Source: Pegoplata infirma | Taxonomy: Eukaryota; Arthropoda; Insecta; Diptera; Anthomyiidae | Assembly (NCBI GenBank): GCA_963921195.1 | Contig: OY992540.1 | Coordinates: 59,652,844 to 59,716,843, forward strand | Direction of reading: 5' to 3' | Length of the DNA: 64,000 bases | Part shown: piece after piece, positions 10,525 through 22,789 of the stretch | How the letters are laid out: the number at the start of each line of letters is the position of its first letter | Numbering within the stretch: position 1 is the first letter of the stretch | Position numbers and translations under genes: made by a program | The notes under the pieces: model-generated | Databases searched by the model: none | What the model was told of the DNA's origin: nothing | What the model saw: the letters and a program-made list of their open reading frames with translations, nothing else

Positions 10525-10905
10525 ATTGTCCCGCTACAGAAAAACATATGTCCCATAAATTTCTGAATAGGTTGTTTGGATAGCCCAATATGGAACTAAG
10601 AAAATTTCGTTTTTGGTTTTTCTAATTTTCAAAAACTGGGCTTAGAAGGCATGGTCAAATATTGGAAAAATGGTTAAATTTGAGGCGAGTTGCCTTGATT
10701 AAATATTTATCACATTAAAACGGAATGCACCACAATCTCAAAAATTTACATTCTAATATAGTTTTGTATGGGCTATCGAATAATTTTTTTCCTTGAAAAA
10801 TTTTCAGAACCCGTTCTGAAATTTTCCATTTGTTAAAAAAGTCAATTTATCAAAAATCCGGCCACTTTTTTTTTCTTTTTTTTAAATTTTCTCGCTATGG
10901 ACCAA
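10525..10905 (-). repeat. Foldback family A, single arm
   Basis: Contains GGCTATCGAAT, AACCCGTTCTGAAATTTTCC and TCAAAAATCCGGCCAC in the order of the left arm of the complete elements. The terminal GAGGCATTCC is missing. Confidence 0.6.
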
Positions 10906-11075
10906 CTGGTCTATGCGGAGTGCCCAAATGGCACCGCCACCCTAACCTAATATTCATGCAATTAATATGTTATTGTCGGGCAAAAATCGTTATAAAAAGT
11001 ATTTATTTTTTATTTTTTAACTTTTGAGGGTATAAAGGATTCGGCACAAACGAATTTATCACTCTTGTTTGATTA
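10906..11075 (+). mobile_element. DINE-like 3' end
   Basis: GAGGGTATAAAGGATTCGGC followed by CGAATTTATCACTCTTGTTT at about 11,026-11,072 matches the 3' end of the DINE variant at 63,210-63,258. The upstream part is not resolved. Confidence 0.5.
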
Positions 11076-12350
11076 ACAATAGAAAATTAAAACAGTTTTG
11101 TAGTTTGCGAAAAATCTTTACATTTATACATATTATAATCGTTAACTTAAAATTGAATCTTTTTGTCCTACATTTAAGTTTAAATATTCTTAATTTAGGC
11201 CAAAATCTTAAACTGGCAAGCTTGTATTTTCTTCCATCATTATTACAAGATATTATACTTTATCACTTTTTAATGCGCATTATTTGTCAAGTAATCTTAT
11301 GCTTAACTATACTTCTTCTGGGGTGAACTTTATTTGGCAAATGATTTTATGATTTTTAAATAAAAGTATGTTAAGAACGAAAAATTACAATCAAAATACT
11401 ATTTAATGCTGCTGTTAATATATAAGTACGTTAGAGCGGTATTTTATGTTAGACAAAAAATGTTTACTTCCGAATTTAATGAAAAAAAAAAAAAATGGAT
11501 GTGTTTATGCCAGTAGGGCTTAATCTTGCACACAAAAAACAACTTTGCCAAATTAATAGGAAAAGTCTTGTAATCCCATTTTACCAATATTTGAGAGTTT
11601 TCCTTGTTTTTTAACAAACAAAATTGGATCGAAATTTACATTTCTTTTTGTAATTTTACAATTTTTTTTTTGTAATTTTACAAATTTCCAAGATAATTTT
11701 ATAAAATAAATCTAATAAATTCACGAGAATTCCTTGTAATTTTAATTGCGCCAAAAAACTGTAAATTTTTTTGAATACATAAATGTGTTTTTTTAATTTT
11801 TGAAGAACATGAAAATTTTGGTAGGGGACATTTTTGGTTGCATTCACATACGGGTTTAAAATTGCCCAAAAAATGTATGTTTCAGAATTAAATAAATATG
11901 ATGAAATAAAAGAACATTCAACACAAACAAGATTTTGCAACCATTATATTCATAAAACAGTAGTTAAAACCTAAAAAACTCAGTAAGGGACACTTTTGGC
12001 CGCTGACCAATTAGGGTTAAAGATGTCATATAAATCTATCGTTTCAATACTACATAATATTTGTATACAATAATGTAGTTTACAAAAAATAATAAATATA
12101 AAAAAATGGCAAAAAAATACTATTTCCTTGAAATCCGCTCAATTGAAATCGCTCCCCACAAAAAACTCCTGAACCGATTTTCGCAAAAATTTAAATCCTT
12201 ATTCTTTTTGATGTTTTTAATAACAATGAGTAATAAAATCGAGATATTTTACAATCTAAATTAAAAAAAAAAAAATTAAATAAAAAAAGTGTTTTTTTTT
12301 TTATTTTCAAAATAAATTTTTAAAATTTCAAATAGTTTTTGAAACAGATA
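11076..12350. other. AT-rich DNA, no gene recognised
   Basis: Two small open frames (11069-11326 plus, 11656-11940 minus) have no domain, signal or codon pattern that I recognise. The second runs through TTGTAATTTTACAA-like low-complexity DNA. I see no element ends. Confidence 0.4.
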
Positions 12351-12359
12351 AATTTCAAA

Positions 12360-12495
12360 ATGGGCTTTTGCTAACTTATGCCAAAATGTGCAAAAATATG
12401 CACTTAAAAGTTAAAAATATGCACAAAATATGCATTTAAAACCAAAATATGCAAAAATATGCATTTTCAACAAAATATGCAAAAACAAATCGATG
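12360..12495. repeat. Short ATATGCA repeat cluster
   Basis: About eight copies of AAAATATGCA or AATATGCATTT are packed in 130 bp in both orientations. The outer ends are not defined. Confidence 0.55.
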
Positions 12496-12617
12496 CCATT
12501 TTAACGCAAATTTCTTGATTCGAAAAGATAATTGGTCCATATCGTTTTTAGACTATTGACAAAAAACATGCATTTGCATGGAAATCTTATCCCTACTAAT
12601 AACAAATGCAATAAAAA

Positions 12618-12826
12618 CAAGTAAAAAGTTAAATTCGGCCGTGCCGAATGTATTGATACCCTCCACAATATCAAAAAGATTATTGCAAAAAACTTAAAAA
12701 AAAAAATTTTGAAAAAAAATTTCCGCGAAAAAAAATTTTGTAAAAAAAAATCCGCGATTTTTTTTCTTTTTTTGTCAAAAAATGTGTTCGTACTTGTTTA
12801 CGTACCTTTCGGTGTTCAATTATCTA
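12618..12826 (-). mobile_element. DINE-like element, 3' part
   Basis: Begins with the inverse of the family 3' end, CAAGTAAAAAGTTAAATTCG, then TGATACCCTCCACAAT. It aligns with the uninterrupted copy at 31965-32491. It is cut near 12826 and resumes at about 16014 with GTTCACATATGTCAACCAGC. Confidence 0.7.
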
Positions 12827-12829
12827 TAT

Positions 12830-13774
12830 GAGGCATTCCACACCAAATGTCCAGCGAAAAAAAACATGTGTACCGTAAACTTCTGAATAGGTGATATGGA
12901 TAGCCCTATATGGAACTTAGAAAATTGCGTTTTTGGTTTTTCAATTTTTCAAAAACTGGGCTTAGGAGGCGTGGTCAAATATTGGAAAAATGGTAAAATT
13001 TGTGGCGAGTTGCCTTGATTAAATATTTATCACATTAAAACGGAATGCACCACAATGTCAAAAATTTACGTTCTTATATAGTTTTGTATGGGCTATCGAT
13101 TAAAATTTTTTTTTTTTGGAAAATTTTCAGAACCCGTTCTGAAATTTTCCATTTTTTTAAAAAGTCAATTTATCAAAAATCCGGCCACTTTTTTTTTTCT
13201 TTTTTATTTATTTTTTTAAAAGTTTAGATGTTTGTCCATCCACACAAAAAAAATCAGAAACACGTTCATCTTTTTTTTCGAGAAAATCGCATTTGAACTT
13301 TAAATTTCATAACAATTTAGTAATTTGCTTGTAGATGAACGTGTTTCTGATTTTTTTTGTGTGGATGGACAAACATCTAAATTTTTAAAAAAAATAAATA
13401 AAAATGAAAAAAAAAAGTGGCCGGATTTTTGATAAATTGACTTTTTTCAAAAATGGAAAATTTCAGAACGGGTTCTGAAAATTTTCCAAAAAAAAAATGT
13501 TAATCGATAGCCCATACAAAACTATATAAGAACGTAAATTTTTGACATTGTGGTGCATTCCGTTTTAATGTGATAAGTATTTAATCAATGCAACTCGCCA
13601 CAAATTTTACCATTTTGCCAATATTTGACCACGCCTCCTAAGCCCAGTTTTGGAAAATTTGAAAAACCAAAAAAGCAATTTTCTTAGTTACATATAGGGC
13701 TATCTAAACAACCTATTCAGAAATTTACGGGACACATGTTTTTCTGTAGCGGGACATTTGGTGTGGAATGCCCC
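12830..13774. mobile_element. Foldback family A, complete palindromic copy
   Basis: Two arms of about 460 bp meet near 13,335 in a nearly perfect palindrome. The ends are GAGGCATTCCACACCAAATG and its inverse, with ATAT outside each end. Arm landmarks are CTTAGGAGGCGTGGTC, AACCCGTTCTGAAATTTTCC and GTCCATCCACACAAAAAAAA. No coding sequence is visible; a 60-codon frame in the left arm is spurious. Confidence 0.85.
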
Positions 13775-13858
13775 ATATATATAAAAGAGTAGTGTGACTG
13801 ACTGACTGACTTATTGACTGATTCATCATCGCCCAGCCCAAACCGCTGAAGCTAGAGA

Positions 13859-14640
13859 CTTGAAATTTGGACTGTATGTTCACCTCCCGGAATATAGATC
13901 CACTAAGGCTGGATTTTTTCCAATGTTGATTCTAAGGGGGTAAAAAGGGTAAAAAACTGTACTTTTGGTACTTTTTATATCTCCTGAAATAATGGTCGCA
14001 GAAACTTGAAATTTGGACTGTATGTTCACCTCCCGGAATATAGATCCCCTAAGGCCGGATTTTTGCCAGTGTTGATTCTAAGGGGGTAAAAAGGGTAAAA
14101 AACTGTACTTTTGGTACTTTTTATATCTCCTGAAATAATGGTCATAGAGACTTGAAATTTGGACTGTATGTTTACATTATGGAATTTAGAACCAGTAAGG
14201 CTGGGTTTTTGCCAATGTTGGTTCTAAGGGAGTACAAGGGGTAAAAACCTGTACTTTTGGTACTTTTTATATCTCCTGAAATAATGGTCATAGAGACTTG
14301 AAATTTGGACTGTATGTTCACCTCCCAGAATATAGATCCACTAAGGCTGGATTTTTGCCAGTGTTGATTCTGAGGGGTAAAAAACTGTACTTTTGGTACT
14401 TTTTATATCTCCTGAAATAATGGTACAAGAAACTTGAAATTTGCAATTTCGGTTCACTTCCCGGAAAAAAGATTCACTACGGCTGGGTTTTTGCCAATGT
14501 AGATTCTACGGGGGTAAAATGCCTAAAAACTGTACTTTTGGTACTTTTTTTTATTCATTAAAATAATGGTCATTTAAACTTGAAATTTGGAATGTAGGAT
14601 CCTTTAGTGAAATAAAAAATTCTGAAACAAGTACTTTCTG
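13859..14640 (+). repeat. 146-bp tandem repeat array
   Basis: Unit starts marked by CTTGAAATTTGG lie at 13859, 14005, 14151, 14297, 14433 and 14579. The spacing is 146, 146, 146, 136 and 146 bp. Units share GTACTTTTGGTACTTTTTAT and CTCCTGAAATAATGGT. Confidence 0.9.
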
Positions 14641-14654
14641 AAATTTCTGTGCCG

Positions 14655-15069
14655 TTTATAAAAAGTACCTTTTATAAAAAGTACCTTTTTTAAAAAGTAC
14701 CTTTTATAAAAAGTACCTTTTTTAAAAAGTACCTTTTATAAAAAGTACCTTTTATAAAAAGTACCTTTTATAAAAAGTACCTTTTATAAAAAGTAACTTT
14801 TATAAAAAGTACCTTTTATAAAAAGTACCTTTTATAAAAAGTACCTTTTATAAAAAGTTCCTTCTATAAAAAGTACCTTTTATAAAAAGTACCTTTTATA
14901 AAAAGTACCTTTTATAAAAAGTACCTTTTATAAAAAGTACCTTTTATAAAAAGTACCTTTTATAAAAAGTACCATTTATAAAAAGTACCTTTTATAAAAA
15001 GTACCCTTTATTAAAAGTACATTTAACAAAACTTCCCTTTAATATAAAGTACCTTTTATTAAAAGTACC
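14655..15069 (+). repeat. 16-bp minisatellite AAAAAGTACCTTTTAT
   Basis: About 25 copies in tandem, very uniform in the middle and more degenerate at the right end. The unit contains GTACC and resembles the GTACTTTTTAT section of the neighbouring 146-bp unit, from which it may have arisen. Confidence 0.9.
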
Positions 15070-15500
15070 GAAAGTGCTGAAACAATGATCCTAGAAAATT
15101 CAAATATGGAATGTAGGATTTTTCGATGAAGAAAAAAACATTCTGGATGAGATACTTTTTGGAAATTCCGTTTCTAACGGGGGTAAGAAAGTGTACTTTT
15201 GGTACTTTTTTTGTTCCTATAATAATGCCCTTAGAAGCTTGAATTTTGGAATGTAGGGTACTTCGGTGAAAAAAACGTTCTGCTAAAGTATTTAAAAAAA
15301 ACAGATTCTAGCGGTATAAAAAAGTGTTTTTTGATACTTTTTATATTTCATGAAGTAATGATCCTAGGCACTGAAATATCGTAAAGGGGATAAAGAAGTG
15401 TAAATTTGGTTATTCTTATATTTCTTGAAATAATGGTTCAGAAACTTGATATTTTTAATATAGGATCAACTAGCACAAAAAAAAAAGTTTTTAGGAAATT
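15070..15500 (+). repeat. Diverged copies of the 146-bp unit
   Basis: Recognisable by GGAATGTAGG, GTACTTTTGGTACTTTTT and TCATGAAGTAATGATCCTAG. They are less regular than the left array. Confidence 0.6.
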
Positions 15501-16013
15501 TAATTTTAAGGCATATTATTCGGAGAGGAATGAAAATTGCATGGAACAAAAGGAGATGGAATTGGAAATGAAATGGAGTAGAACGGGGATAGAAATGAAA
15601 TAGAGCAGGGAACAATATGAAATGATACTTTTTACTCAAATTTATCGTATTTAACTTTGTTTATTCCATATTTTTTCTCCCTATATGTTTTTACACCCAA
15701 ACTTATTTTTATTCCCATTTCCTTTTTCACTGAAATATTTATTCACTTAAAATCCAAAAACCCGATATAAGGGCTCGAAAATTGTCAATATCTTTTATTC
15801 ACCGGAACGCACATGATAACGTACCAGCGAAGTTATTCAAATTGTATTGTTTAAATTATTCATTGAAGTATTTTATGAAAGACGTAAACGTCCACAAGTA
15901 AATAAAACAAAGACAACCTAGGGGAATTTTTTTAAATCCATAGAGTAATCCTGATCCTTCTATTATTCGGTGTTCAATACAACCGGTAACGAAGTACCGG
16001 GATGGTAAGCTAG

Positions 16014-16295
16014 TGTTCACATATGTCAACCAGCAGCCGAATTAAAGCATTTTGTATTATTAGGTTATGTTGAATGTGCCAACATTTTTGAGGTGTACTT
16101 ACATTTTCGATCATAACTTTTGAACCGCTGAACCCATATCGCTCAAATGCAGTACCAATTTGCTCAGGAGAACTTTCAATAAATATGTTAAGTTTCAGTC
16201 ATCTCCGTGTAATATTTTGGCCGTGATCACCATTTCCACAGACAGAAGGACATCGATAGAATGTCTTAAAATCGATCACTGATCAATAATATATT
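16014..16295 (-). mobile_element. DINE-like element, 5' part
   Basis: Matches 32,165-32,400 base for base over long runs, such as GAACCGCTGAACC and TAATATTTTGGCCGTGATCACC. It completes the copy begun at 12618. The final hairpin is lost near 16,295. Confidence 0.65.
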
Positions 16296-16735
16296 CCATT
16301 CCATGTCAAATCGGACACTTTGAAACATTTTTTTTTTAGATTTTCCCAATTTGTTTACAGTCTTAAGTACCCTTCGAAAGCTCCTTCGTGGTAAATTTTC
16401 AGATTTTTTTGATGAGCCGTTCAAAAGATATCGGATTTTTAAAAATTGGTAGTCTGTTCCTTTACTTAAACTTCTTTTACTCATAACTTCTTTAATAATG
16501 GTTCAAATTTATTTTTTTTTTTTTTCAAAATGTTTATTTAAAAAAAAAAAATCCCAAAAAATTCCTAAAATCGCTCCAGTATGCGATTTTTAAGTTTTAA
16601 AATTTAAATCTCATTTTTAAAAATGTTTGTACTCTTCGATTTTTTTGAAATTTTTTTGTGTAAAACTTCTATCGATTCTACAAATTTTTTGCCAAGGAAG
16701 TTCGTGGGATAACGAATATTACTATTTTTTAAATT
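16296..16735. other. AT-rich sequence, nothing recognised
   Basis: Several poly-T and poly-A runs. A 72-codon minus frame at 16266-16484 overlaps the DINE edge and is not supported. Confidence 0.35.
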
Positions 16736-16739
16736 TGTT

Positions 16740-17250
16740 TGAAAAAATTTCTACTGCTCCAATGGTGCGTCATAGAGGGGTCATTTATGAGACCGACCCC
16801 CATTAATTTTTACATCTTAACATTTCTTTGGAACAAACTAATACCCAATCTCCAATTTCTAAGGGGGCTCTCACACAAAACGACATTTTTTAAAATTTGC
16901 TCCAACCGATCTAACTACCCTAATAGTGCCCTTAGAGCAACAAAATGTATGACCAACCCACAATATTTTTTTAGTCCAAACATTTTCTCTAAACACACCT
17001 ACCCTCTATCTCTAATTGTTAAGGCGGTCCCCATACAATTTTTTTTATTTTTTGTAAATTTGTTTTATTTAATCAGCTTCTACCGGTCCAATGGTAAGTC
17101 CGAGAGGGGTCATTAGTGAGACCGACCCCCATTTATTTTTACTCTCCAACATTTTTGTAAAACATACCTACGCCCTATCTTCACTCCCTAAGTAGGCTTC
17201 CATTCAAAACTACATTTTTATAAAATTTGCTCCAAATGTTATTTGCATGG
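16740..17250 (+). repeat. 330-bp tandem duplication
   Basis: AGACCGACCCCCATT recurs at about 16,790 and 17,120, with matching flanks such as GAGAGGGGTCATTAGTGAGA against CATAGAGGGGTCATTTATGA. The longest plus-strand open frame nearby (16739-17116, 125 codons) spans the duplication and shows no domain. It has a hydrophobic C-terminal stretch, but the repeat context argues against a gene. Confidence 0.7.
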
Positions 17251-17329
17251 GAGCCTACTTATTTATATTTTTTTGTAAAATTTGGCCATTTCGACCAAAA
17301 TCTTAATTTTTACCACTGATGCGCTAATA

Positions 17330-18000
17330 ATACACTTTGTAGGATTTCTACCCAGTCTACTGTCCATGTAACGGTGCAAACACGATACAGGTCGCAATTA
17401 TCAACCGATTTGATTGAAATATGAAACTTAAGCTTCCTTTGGCCCAAGGACGAAGCCTATTGAAATTGGAAAAAATCGGTCCATGTTTTGACCTAGCCCC
17501 ATACAGACGTCCCCATATAATTTGTCTCAAATGACTCTAACAACGGTTTTATAAAAGGTATCCTATCGAAATTTGGAAGGTAATCGTGTTTTGTATTCAC
17601 AAATCACCGTGCCGAATTTTAAAGCAATCGGACCAGTTCTTCTTGTAGCCCCCATACAAACAACCTTCCCGATATTCACAAAAATCTCTAAAATTTCATG
17701 AAAATCAAAAATATTTTATTAAAATTTTGTTTATATGTATTAAACGCATGCTTTAATAACCTTATCAAATCTGATTATTATCGGACCATTTTTGAACCTA
17801 GACCCATATAAAAATTTCGCCCGATATTCAGTAAAAGCGGTTTATTTGCAACAAATAGAAGTTTAATTCACTAAAACTTTGTTTTTGAGTGTTTTTTTAC
17901 ACTTATGAGATATTTAACAAAGATAGATCTCATCGGTCCATGTTTGAACTGAGGATCCATTTTCATGGCTGGTCTTGACCGACTAAAATTTTCTTACTTA
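17330..18000 (+). repeat. Dispersed repeat C
   Basis: Shares ACGATACAGGTCGCAATT, CCCAAGGACGAAGCCTATTG and AAAAAATCGGTCCATG with 40,480-40,960. The right part (GGTCTTGACC and TTTGAACT..GGATCCA) matches 44,050-44,225. No coding sequence or termini are visible. Confidence 0.65.
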
Positions 18001-19366
18001 TTTTATCTTTCAATTAACCCTTAATGATGTAAATAATTTCATTTCCAAGTAAAAATTAATCATTTCCACAGATTTATGAATTTCAAAATAAATTGAAATT
18101 ATAAAAAAAAACTACATTGACTCATAGTTATTTGTGAAATGACCTAAGAGTTCATGAGCAATGTCAAAAATCCAATAACATTTAGACGACACAACCAACA
18201 CATTACAAAAATGTCTTTATCACTTCCTAATAATTCAATTATAAACATACAAACGTATATTTTTAGCAAATCATTTAGTTCAAAAAAACACAATCCAATT
18301 GAGAAACGTAAAAAAAAAGAAAATCCATAAATATAATTCAATTTAAGACATTTGTAACAGACATAAAAAACACTTGTACAAATTTTTAAAGAACAAAAAA
18401 AAAATACTAAAAGACCAAAAAACTATTACAAATGCATTTTATACACGCAGCAAGAATGAACAAAAAAAATTAAATCTGAATAGAAAAAAAACGAAACATA
18501 AACATGCTATAAATGAGTAAAACACACACACAAACACACATGAATACCCCAACACACACACACTTGTACATAAAAAAAATATGTTAATTTTTGGTATGTA
18601 CGAGTATTAAAATATAGAGTTGAGTCAATGATTAAATATGTAAATACGAGCATATAAAACAGAAATAAACAACAACAGCCACAACAAAAACAATTTTTGA
18701 ACTGGCCTGGAAAAACAAGAACGAAAGAGGAAAAGGAAAATTAAAAACGATAGATAGGAAAAACTTAACGAAACTTTTTTCTTTTTCTTCTTTTTTTTTG
18801 TTTAGCACACGTGCTAAACACACTTACACATACAATTGTAAACGAGTGTATATTTTTTTAATACGAATGAGAGAAACGAGAAATTTGAACACGAAATGAC
18901 AGCATAACAAACAATCACTGGGGTTTTCCATTGACTGTTTTGAACAAACATCATCAGTTCATTTAAAAACAAAGAAATGTAAAAATCTAATAAAATATTT
19001 TTGTGACTAGCTGAATAAAAATTTAAAATTAAAAAAATAATCTAAATAATTAAAAAAAAACTCGAAATAATAAAAATTTAAAAATAAAAAAATAATAAAA
19101 TTTATAAATTTTAACAACTGTGTGTTATTTAAAGAATAAACTATTTAAAAATTAAAATTTTACAAAATCAAACATAATAAATCCTTTTCTGCAGTTCAAA
19201 AAACAAGAAATCCTTAAAAATATAAAAATTTCATTGAGTAAAAACAAGATAACTAATATTTTTATTTATTTCTGAATTTATATTCCGTTAGAAATCGAAA
19301 TTTTTTGGATATCTAATAATTCTTCAATAAATATAAAAACTTGGGTGTCTATTTCAATTTTTACTA
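18001..19366. other. AT-rich DNA with (CA)n, no gene recognised
   Basis: ACACAC tracts lie at about 18,524-18,565. The rest is low-complexity A/T-rich DNA without element ends. Small minus-strand open frames at 18144-18341 and 18632-18823 are lysine-, phenylalanine- or valine-rich products of this composition. Confidence 0.4.
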
Positions 19367-19369
19367 TAA

Positions 19370-20654
19370 GGGCGGATTTTACAGTCTAAACTAAGTTCTA
19401 ACTTAAGTAAAATCTTAGTTAAGATTTATTTAAGTATTTTTTATTACTTAAGTTAAATTCGATTTTTCGGTTAGTACTTAAGTTAAAAATAAAATATGCT
19501 AAAAATATGGTAACACAAGGTATTTATTTTGATTTGACAATTCAAAAAGAATACAAAAAAAATAAAACAATAAAAATATACAAAAAAAAAATTATGTAAA
19601 TTAACAAAAATCGCACAAATGCTGTTATTTTCCGTTAAAATCTTTCACCGTGGGTATTGTTAGAACCATAACATTTTAGAACGCGGCTAAGGGCATCATT
19701 AAAAAATACTCCACCCGCTTTACTTTGGATTTGCACAGCAACAAACGCCTCAATGAAAATGTTTCTGTTATTTCTACCAAAACTTTTTTCGATTACGATT
19801 ATGTTACCAATTTGATAGGAAATCTCCGCCACTCTTAAATAAAAGGTATTTCCATAAAATTGAGTGATATTACCATAAAAAAAATAATGTTTAAGAAATG
19901 TTAAAGCTTTAAATATGGCCCATCAAGTGGGTAACATAACCGGTAATCTTAATTCTTGTTGGAAATAACAGCAACCTTTCCACGGAGACGTTTTCAACGA
20001 TACATAGACAATCAGACGGACGAACAGTAGATCAGTATTCTAACATGTGGGTCTGGGACAAATAATTTGGGTAATTACAATCTTCATCACATACTCATTA
20101 ATCACTCAATTGCTCTTCTTTTCCAATACAATAATCTGCCTTGGGTCTTGTAAGATCCAAAACGACCAAGGCGCTAGGGTCATCATTGAAAAATTATCCA
20201 TCCGCTTGACTTCGGATTTCCACACCAACCAACGTTTTAATTATTTTCAACAAAATCTTGATGAAAAAGATTGGATCTTACCCATTTGATGGGTCATCTC
20301 CGCCAATCTCAAATTCCTTACAGATTTTTATTTATTTAATTATTTTTTTCGATATGATGGATATATCGCGAAATTTGATGGAAATACCTTAAATTTGAGA
20401 GTGGCGGATGGAGATTTTAAAGGAAATGAAGATCAATTGTTGGATTTTTTTTTTGTATGTTTTTATTATTAATTGAATTTTGTTTTGTATTTTTTTTTTA
20501 AATTGTCAAATCAAAATAAATTACTTAAGTAAAACTTAAGTTATGATAATAGATGACTTAAGTTTTACTTAAGTAGATTTTATAAAATAGTTTTTTGGAT
20601 TTAAGAAATTTCTTAGCTTAAGTCACCACTTAGTGCTGACTGTAAAATCCGCCC
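19370..20654. mobile_element. PIF/Harbinger-like element with TAA flanks
   Basis: The ends are GGGCGGATTTTACAGTC and its inverse, flanked by TAA at 19367-19369 and 20655-20657. A 3-bp TWA target is typical of PIF/Harbinger. Subterminal ACTTAAGTTAA motifs occur in both arms. The interior has two diverged direct repeats about 490 bp apart (near 19,690 and 20,180) sharing CATCATT, CCGCTT and GGATTT. Open frames there (19635-19832 minus, 20047-20289 plus) match no transposase that I recognise. Confidence 0.65.
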
Positions 20655-20899
20655 TAAGTATTTAAACAAAAAGAAAAAATATTTCAATTTAAGACTTTTG
20701 TTGTAGAAAAATAATTTTAACATCTGAATGGTTTTCCTTTATGAAATGTGTTTTAAAATTTCAAAATTCTCTATGGAATTTTTTTTTCGGTTTTTTTATA
20801 TTTTTTTTTTTTGAAATTCTGAATATTGTTTAAATAATCTCACAGACATAAAATTATTTGTACAGAAAATCTTTAAGCATCTTCCTCTTTTTTATGATT

Positions 20900-21330
20900 T
20901 TTTATATCCACGCCTACAAAAGGTGCCGGCCGGAAAAAACAGGAATATCGTCTAGAGAAAAAATACGTGTTAACCTAAATTTAATAGAGAAAATTTTGTA
21001 TTCACATGGTATCGTATATTTAAATCTTCACATAAATATACCCCAAAATTTCCACGTTTTTATGAAAACAATATTTAACGAAGGCGATTTTTTACAAGGT
21101 TATGCCACCGTTGGATAGGTATTAAAAAAAACCTTTTCTTCTCATGTGAAAACATCATATAGTTTCTTAAGATGAAATAACATCATATAGTTTCTTAAAA
21201 TGAAATCCAAAAAGACGATTTCTTCGCTATTTTTTAACCATTTTTTGAAATCCTAAATCCCCGATGTGGCCAATAAGCCGAGACACCCCAACCTTAGAAT
21301 TATCTCTTTTGTATATCACTAACTCCACGA
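20900..21330 (+). repeat. Dispersed repeat F, long form
   Basis: Matches 121-480 in reverse and 56,980-57,280. A plus-strand frame (20858-21118) carries EKIRVNLNLIEKI. It ends in GCCGAGACACCCCAACCTTA, as in the other copies. Confidence 0.6.
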
Positions 21331-21332
21331 AT

Positions 21333-21845
21333 AAAGTTTTAAAAAATGCATTCAAAAATTGCATTTGCATCAAAAATGCACTTTTTTAAAAAATATTTTT
21401 TTTGATGCACTCATATACAAAAGGACAATTGTTAGAGTAAAATGCTTTTTATCGTAAAATTCAAAAAAATACTTTCAAAGATATGGCTATTCAAAGTTAC
21501 ATACTTTTTTGATAAAATTACAGAATAAACATAAAATTTCTTTTTTGTATTGAAAAATCTCATAAGTAGTTTTTTAAAAAGCTGCACTTATTTTTATGTA
21601 AAAAACGTTATTCTTTCGATTTATGCAGGTTTCGGAAAAATCGAAGGGGGATAAAGTTTTGAAAAATGCATCTAAAAATTGCATTTGCATTAAAAACGTA
21701 CTTTTAAAAAAAAAAAAAATTTTTTGAGTGCATTGTCATAAAAAAGGACGATCGTAAGGGTCGAATGCTTTTTGAATGGTAGAATTCGGATAAATACTTT
21801 CGAAGATATGGCTTTTCAAAGTATCATACTTTTTTGATTTTTTTC
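21333..21845 (+). repeat. 320-bp tandem duplication
   Basis: AAAGTTTT followed by AAAAATGCAT recurs at 21333 and 21653. Both copies share ATTGCATTTGCAT, AAAAGGAC and AAGATATGGCT.TTCAAAGT. The copies differ at many sites. Confidence 0.7.
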
Positions 21846-21937
21846 AATATTTGAAAAGAATAAATAACGTGAAAAAATCGCAATGTTTTTAAAATCTAAA
21901 AAACTTAAAATGGATATGTTTAGTTGGCTTTAAAGAG

Positions 21938-22312
21938 AATGTCACCGGTCATGGTGACAGGACATAATCTCCACGGACATTACCCCCATAACGGAAATGG
22001 GGATTATGACCGAATTCATCAAGGCCATAATCCCCATAATAGTTGTGGGGACTATGACCGTTTCCAAAACGGTCACCATCCAAATGGGGAGTATGTCCCC
22101 AACTAGTAAGTGGACATAATTCCTGTAATGAGGATTATGGCCATTTGTTACGTGGTCATTATCCTCATATATACGGGAATTATGTCTGTTTTTTATTGGG
22201 ATTATATCAAAATTATTTTCGGTCATAGTCCCCACAAATTCATTTCGGTCATAATCCCCATAACGGAAATGGGGATTATGTCCGTGGGGATTATGTCATG
22301 TCACCATGAAAA
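21938..22312. mobile_element. Foldback with GGGGATTATGACC phrase arms
   Basis: The ends CATGGTGACAGGACATAAT and ATTATGTCATGTCACCATG are inverse apart from one base. Between them GGGGATTATGWCC and its inverse repeat about a dozen times, often as hairpins around CATAACGGAAATG. Phrase-derived open frames run on both strands with NGDYD-type residues and are not genes. I could not find a convincing TSD. Confidence 0.7.
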
Positions 22313-22315
22313 TCA

Positions 22316-22534
22316 GCCGTATTAAAATGATCGAGTCACAATGACGCTGCCTTCCGTACTAAGTAAGAGTGTATGTGCGTTACAGTGAAGCGTTAGCAGC
22401 CCCAAACCCATTTGTAAAAAAAATATATTGTGAGATGTTTCTGAGAGTTAATAGAACTCTTAAAAAAAGTTTTAACCTCTTTCTTAATCCCGAAAACACT
22501 GAAAAAGAAACAGAGCTTAGATGTATGATTTCCT
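22316..22534. other. Unclassified sequence between two foldbacks
   Basis: Less AT-rich than its neighbours, with no repeat or domain seen. It supplies the 9-bp target of the next element. Confidence 0.4.
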
Positions 22535-22789
22535 ATTCATGCAGGCTGTAGGCAAAATCGCCCAAAGAAAAATCGCCCAAAAAAAAATGAAATTTCACCC
22601 AAAAATTTTTCATACATATTTGGGCCATATTCCATATGAAAAGTTACCCAAAATTTTTGGGCACATTTTCATAGTTTTTGGGCAAAATTTAGAAATTAAA
22701 AATTGGGTGATTTTTCATTATGAAAAATTGCCCAAATCTAAAATATGAAAAATTGCCCATTTTTAGTTTGGTTTGAATTTTTGTCAAAA

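Larger units (their letters stand above)
13775..16013 (+). mobile_element. Helitron-like non-autonomous element
   Basis: The start ATATATATAAAAGAGTAGTG and (GACT)n are followed by CGCCCAGCCCAAACCGCTGA. The end is GTACCGGGATGGTAAGCTAG followed by T, which fits a Helitron CTAG-T terminus. Inside are six 146-bp tandem units, a 16-bp minisatellite and diverged copies of the 146-bp unit to about 15,480. A canonical TC start is not evident and no Rep/helicase is present, so the class is an inference. It lies between the two halves of a DINE. Confidence 0.5.

Noticed and set aside
16739..17116. 125-codon plus-strand open frame
   Set aside because: It spans a 330-bp tandem duplication, has no domain, and similar non-coding sequence occurs near 28,600.
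21924..22325. Frames rich in HNPHNGNGDYD or similar
   Set aside because: They come from the GGGGATTATGACC phrase of a foldback and occur in opposing frames.
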